Positions 5,057-6,373 of a stretch of 6,373 bases of DNA are shown here, in pieces (positions within the stretch are counted from its first letter, which is position 1; each line of letters begins with the position of its first letter). Position numbers and translations under genes: made by a program. The stretch is from Methanosarcinales archaeon (GTDB lineage: Archaea; Halobacteriota; Methanosarcinia; Methanosarcinales; Methanogasteraceae), in the NCBI GenBank assembly GCA_012961645.1, contig DTYY01000030.1, forward strand, positions 1 to 6,373, in the 5' to 3' direction. The notes under the pieces are model-generated. The model did not search any database. It was not told the origin of the DNA and worked only from the letters and a program-made list of their open reading frames with translations.

Positions 5057-5980
5057 CTATGAGATGGGGATGGTGAACCGAAAAACGCTCCCCTTCCCTT
5101 CCCTGCTCTCTGCCCAGATTCTTCCGCCGTGCATCTCGATGATCTTCTTTGCCGTGGATAGCCCGAGACCGGTTCCCTTTGATGTGGTATCCACACGGTA
5201 GAACGGATCGAATACCTTATCGAGCGCATCTTCTGGAATCCCGGTGCCACTATCTGAGATCGATATCAGCAGTTCGCCATTCTCGGCGTCTGCGGTTATG
5301 GTAATGTCGTTTTCCAGCGTGTATTTGATCGCATTGCCGACTACGTTCGCAAATGCGTGGGTCAGCCGCTGCAGATCGCCATAAACCATCGGAAGATCCG
5401 GCGATATTATTTTGTGAAGTCTGATTCCCTTGAGATCGATCGTAGGCTGCATATACCTGGTCACATTGTCTATAATGCTGCCAAATGAAACTTTCTCATC
5501 TTTCAATGGCTCATTTTCTGCCACAAGGTTGTTAAATTCGATGATATCAATAATCATCCGCGTGATGTGGTTGATCTCTTGATCTATGGCATCAAGACTC
5601 TCTTTTTGCTCTTTTGTTATCTTGCCGAGATGCCGATCCCTCAACAACTCCACATGACCATCGATCGATGTCAGCGGGATGCGCAGTTCCTCCACGGTTC
5701 TGATGAAAAACTCGTTTTTCTCACCAAACGCATCTTTTAATTCGGCGTTTTCGGCGATCAATTCGTTTATGCGCTCTGACGTCTCAATGGGTTCCATTTC
5801 CCCTTTCGGGGCACGGCCTCGTGCAATGAAACCGACCGATGCCATCAGCACCAGTGTGACCAGCCATATCACGAGAATCGAGGTCGAACTAAAACCCAAT
5901 CCCATGGTGGTGCTTGCGGCGGCGATCACCATCATTCCGAAGAGTGTAAGTATCAGTTCTGTGCGTGGAATTCCGTACAA
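5057..5980 (-). CDS. Membrane-bound histidine-kinase-like protein lacking the phosphoacceptor His
   Basis: This 307-residue protein starts with two membrane segments (about 8-30 and 34-53), then a likely coiled coil (67-88), a HisKA-type dimerisation domain (about 90-155) and a HATPase_c domain (about 200-305). The ATP-binding boxes are intact: N box with N212 and N216 (ANVVGNAIKYT), G1 box DSGTG (243-247), F box FDPFY (257-261) and G2 box GTGLGL (269-274). In the H box, where FxxxSHELRTPLT is expected, it reads FIRTVEELRIPLT, so E97 stands where histidine should be, while E98, R100, P102 and L103 are kept. It has no extracellular sensor of any size. It could be a pseudokinase, as with DivL of Caulobacter, which has tyrosine there. 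TTG at 5980 directly follows an in-frame TAA and has AAGGTGAT at 5986-5993 as SD. No response regulator is nearby. Confidence 0.88.
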   Translation of the reverse strand: MYGIPRTELILTLFGMMVIAAASTTMGLGFSSTSILVIWLVTLVLMASVGFIARGRAPKGEMEPIETSERINELIAENAELKDAFGEKNEFFIRTVEELRIPLTSIDGHVELLRDRHLGKITKEQKESLDAIDQEINHITRMIIDIIEFNNLVAENEPLKDEKVSFGSIIDNVTRYMQPTIDLKGIRLHKIISPDLPMVYGDLQRLTHAFANVVGNAIKYTLENDITITADAENGELLISISDSGTGIPEDALDKVFDPFYRVDTTSKGTGLGLSTAKKIIEMHGGRIWAESREGKGSVFRFTIPIS

Positions 5981-6024
5981 TTATCATCACCTTAACATAT
6001 TTTGTTTTACAGTAACGATTGAAT

Positions 6025-6035
6025 CTAATTATACC
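6025..6035 (-). promoter_or_regulatory. TATA-like box of the kinase gene
   Basis: On the minus strand this reads GGTATAATTAG. It would start transcription near 6004, giving a short leader of about 24 nt that contains the SD AAGGTGAT (5986-5993) and leads to the TTG at 5980. It overlaps the stop codon of the broken reading frame upstream. Confidence 0.4.
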
Positions 6036-6372
6036 TATCGGAGATCTTTTTGATCAGCCGATCGATCCGGTTTATCCAAATCACCACATTTTCATGCATG
6101 TCCCCATGAATCCCCACGGAAGACGCCCACGCATGTTTGTTGCAACCATTGCACAACGTTTGCTTGACTTTATGTTTTATCCATATTTATATTATTATTT
6201 TTTTACTAATATACTGAGGATCCTCGTGTATGTATCTGCGATAAAACATTCTCCAATGAATAGGCATGTTGTGAACCTTTTCAGTAGTTATTCTGAACCG
6301 CTCTGAAACCACCGACAAACCCGTTTCCACACCTTCGCATGACCGATCGATTATTTCCCTTCCGACTTTTTC
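6025..6372 (-). pseudogene. Possible broken or partial gene on the minus strand
   Basis: On the minus strand one frame is open from the right edge (6372) to a TAG at 6025-6027, except for a single TAA at 6187-6189. The upstream part (61 residues) contains VGREIIDRSCEGVETGLSVV and ends in a lysine/isoleucine tail at the AT-rich stretch. The downstream part (53 residues) contains a CNGC pair (6142-6153) and ends in INRIDRLIKKISDRYN. Codon use looks archaeal, with AGA, AGG and ATA. The upstream part could be the true C terminus of a gene entering from the right, with the rest chance, or the whole could be a gene with one nonsense change. A TTG at 6154-6156 could start the second part, but no SD precedes it. 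No family is recognised. Confidence 0.3.
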
Positions 6373-6373
6373 T

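Larger units (their letters stand above)
5981..6373. other. Right-edge region upstream of the kinase gene
   Basis: These 393 nt hold the kinase promoter, an AT-rich stretch at about 6175-6213, a hairpin-capable inverted repeat (TTCATG 6091-6096 with CATGAA 6105-6110), a GAGGATCCTC palindrome (6216-6225) and a minus-strand frame broken by one stop. A plus-strand frame at 6019-6306 uses the same codon register on the opposite strand and is probably its shadow. No RNA gene is recognisable. Confidence 0.5.

Noticed and set aside
6091..6110. TTCATG/CATGAA inverted repeat as a terminator or attachment site
   Set aside because: It has a 6-bp stem with an 8-nt loop, no T-run after it and no repeated copy, so there is too little to assign a role.
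6019..6306. A 95-residue plus-strand ORF at the right edge
   Set aside because: It starts with TTG without a SD, has a Tyr/Phe run from the AT-rich stretch, and mirrors the more protein-like minus-strand frame. It is not excluded with certainty.
1..6373. CRISPR array, tRNA, rRNA or insertion sequence
   Set aside because: No regularly spaced repeats, cloverleaf-like stretches, conserved rRNA blocks or transposase motifs were seen on either strand.

Overview
The window looks like a piece of a euryarchaeal chromosome from a strict anaerobe of the methanogen or ANME/alkane-oxidiser lineage. The clearest marker is an MtxX/Mmp4 methanogenesis-marker protein on the minus strand at 2194-3012. Supporting signs are an archaeal-type lumazine synthase, AT-rich TATA-like boxes in the gaps, and TTG starts behind Shine-Dalgarno (SD) sequences of the AGGTGATC type. 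I cannot fix the genus from this window.

Layout from left to right: (1) an edge region (1-184) with no decidable gene; (2) a radical SAM/SPASM protein of the AhbC/AhbD/NirJ type (185-1375, +), probably in the siroheme-to-heme branch; (3) a 271-nt gap with a hairpin, a weak small ORF and a pyrimidine tract; (4) ribH, lumazine synthase (1647-2054, +); (5) mtxX (2194-3012, minus), convergent with ribH; (6) a divergent, AT-rich promoter region (3067-3333) with two inverted repeats; (7) a tight plus-strand cluster from 3346 to 5028: MTH865-family small protein, flavodoxin, one-iron superoxide reductase, ferritin; (8) a membrane-anchored histidine-kinase-like protein (5057-5980, minus), convergent with ferritin; (9) a 393-nt right-edge region holding the kinase promoter and a minus-strand reading frame broken by one TAA.

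The cluster in (7) is the functional core. Superoxide reductase turns superoxide into peroxide without making O2, the flavodoxin is a plausible electron source for it, and ferritin removes the ferrous iron that would otherwise react with the peroxide. The MTH865 protein, of unknown function, leads this cluster, so a redox or oxygen-defence role is a reasonable hypothesis for it.

The most unusual single observation is in the kinase. The dimerisation helix and all ATP-binding boxes are well preserved, but the phosphoacceptor histidine is replaced by glutamate (E97). I found no CRISPR array, tRNA, rRNA or convincing mobile element.
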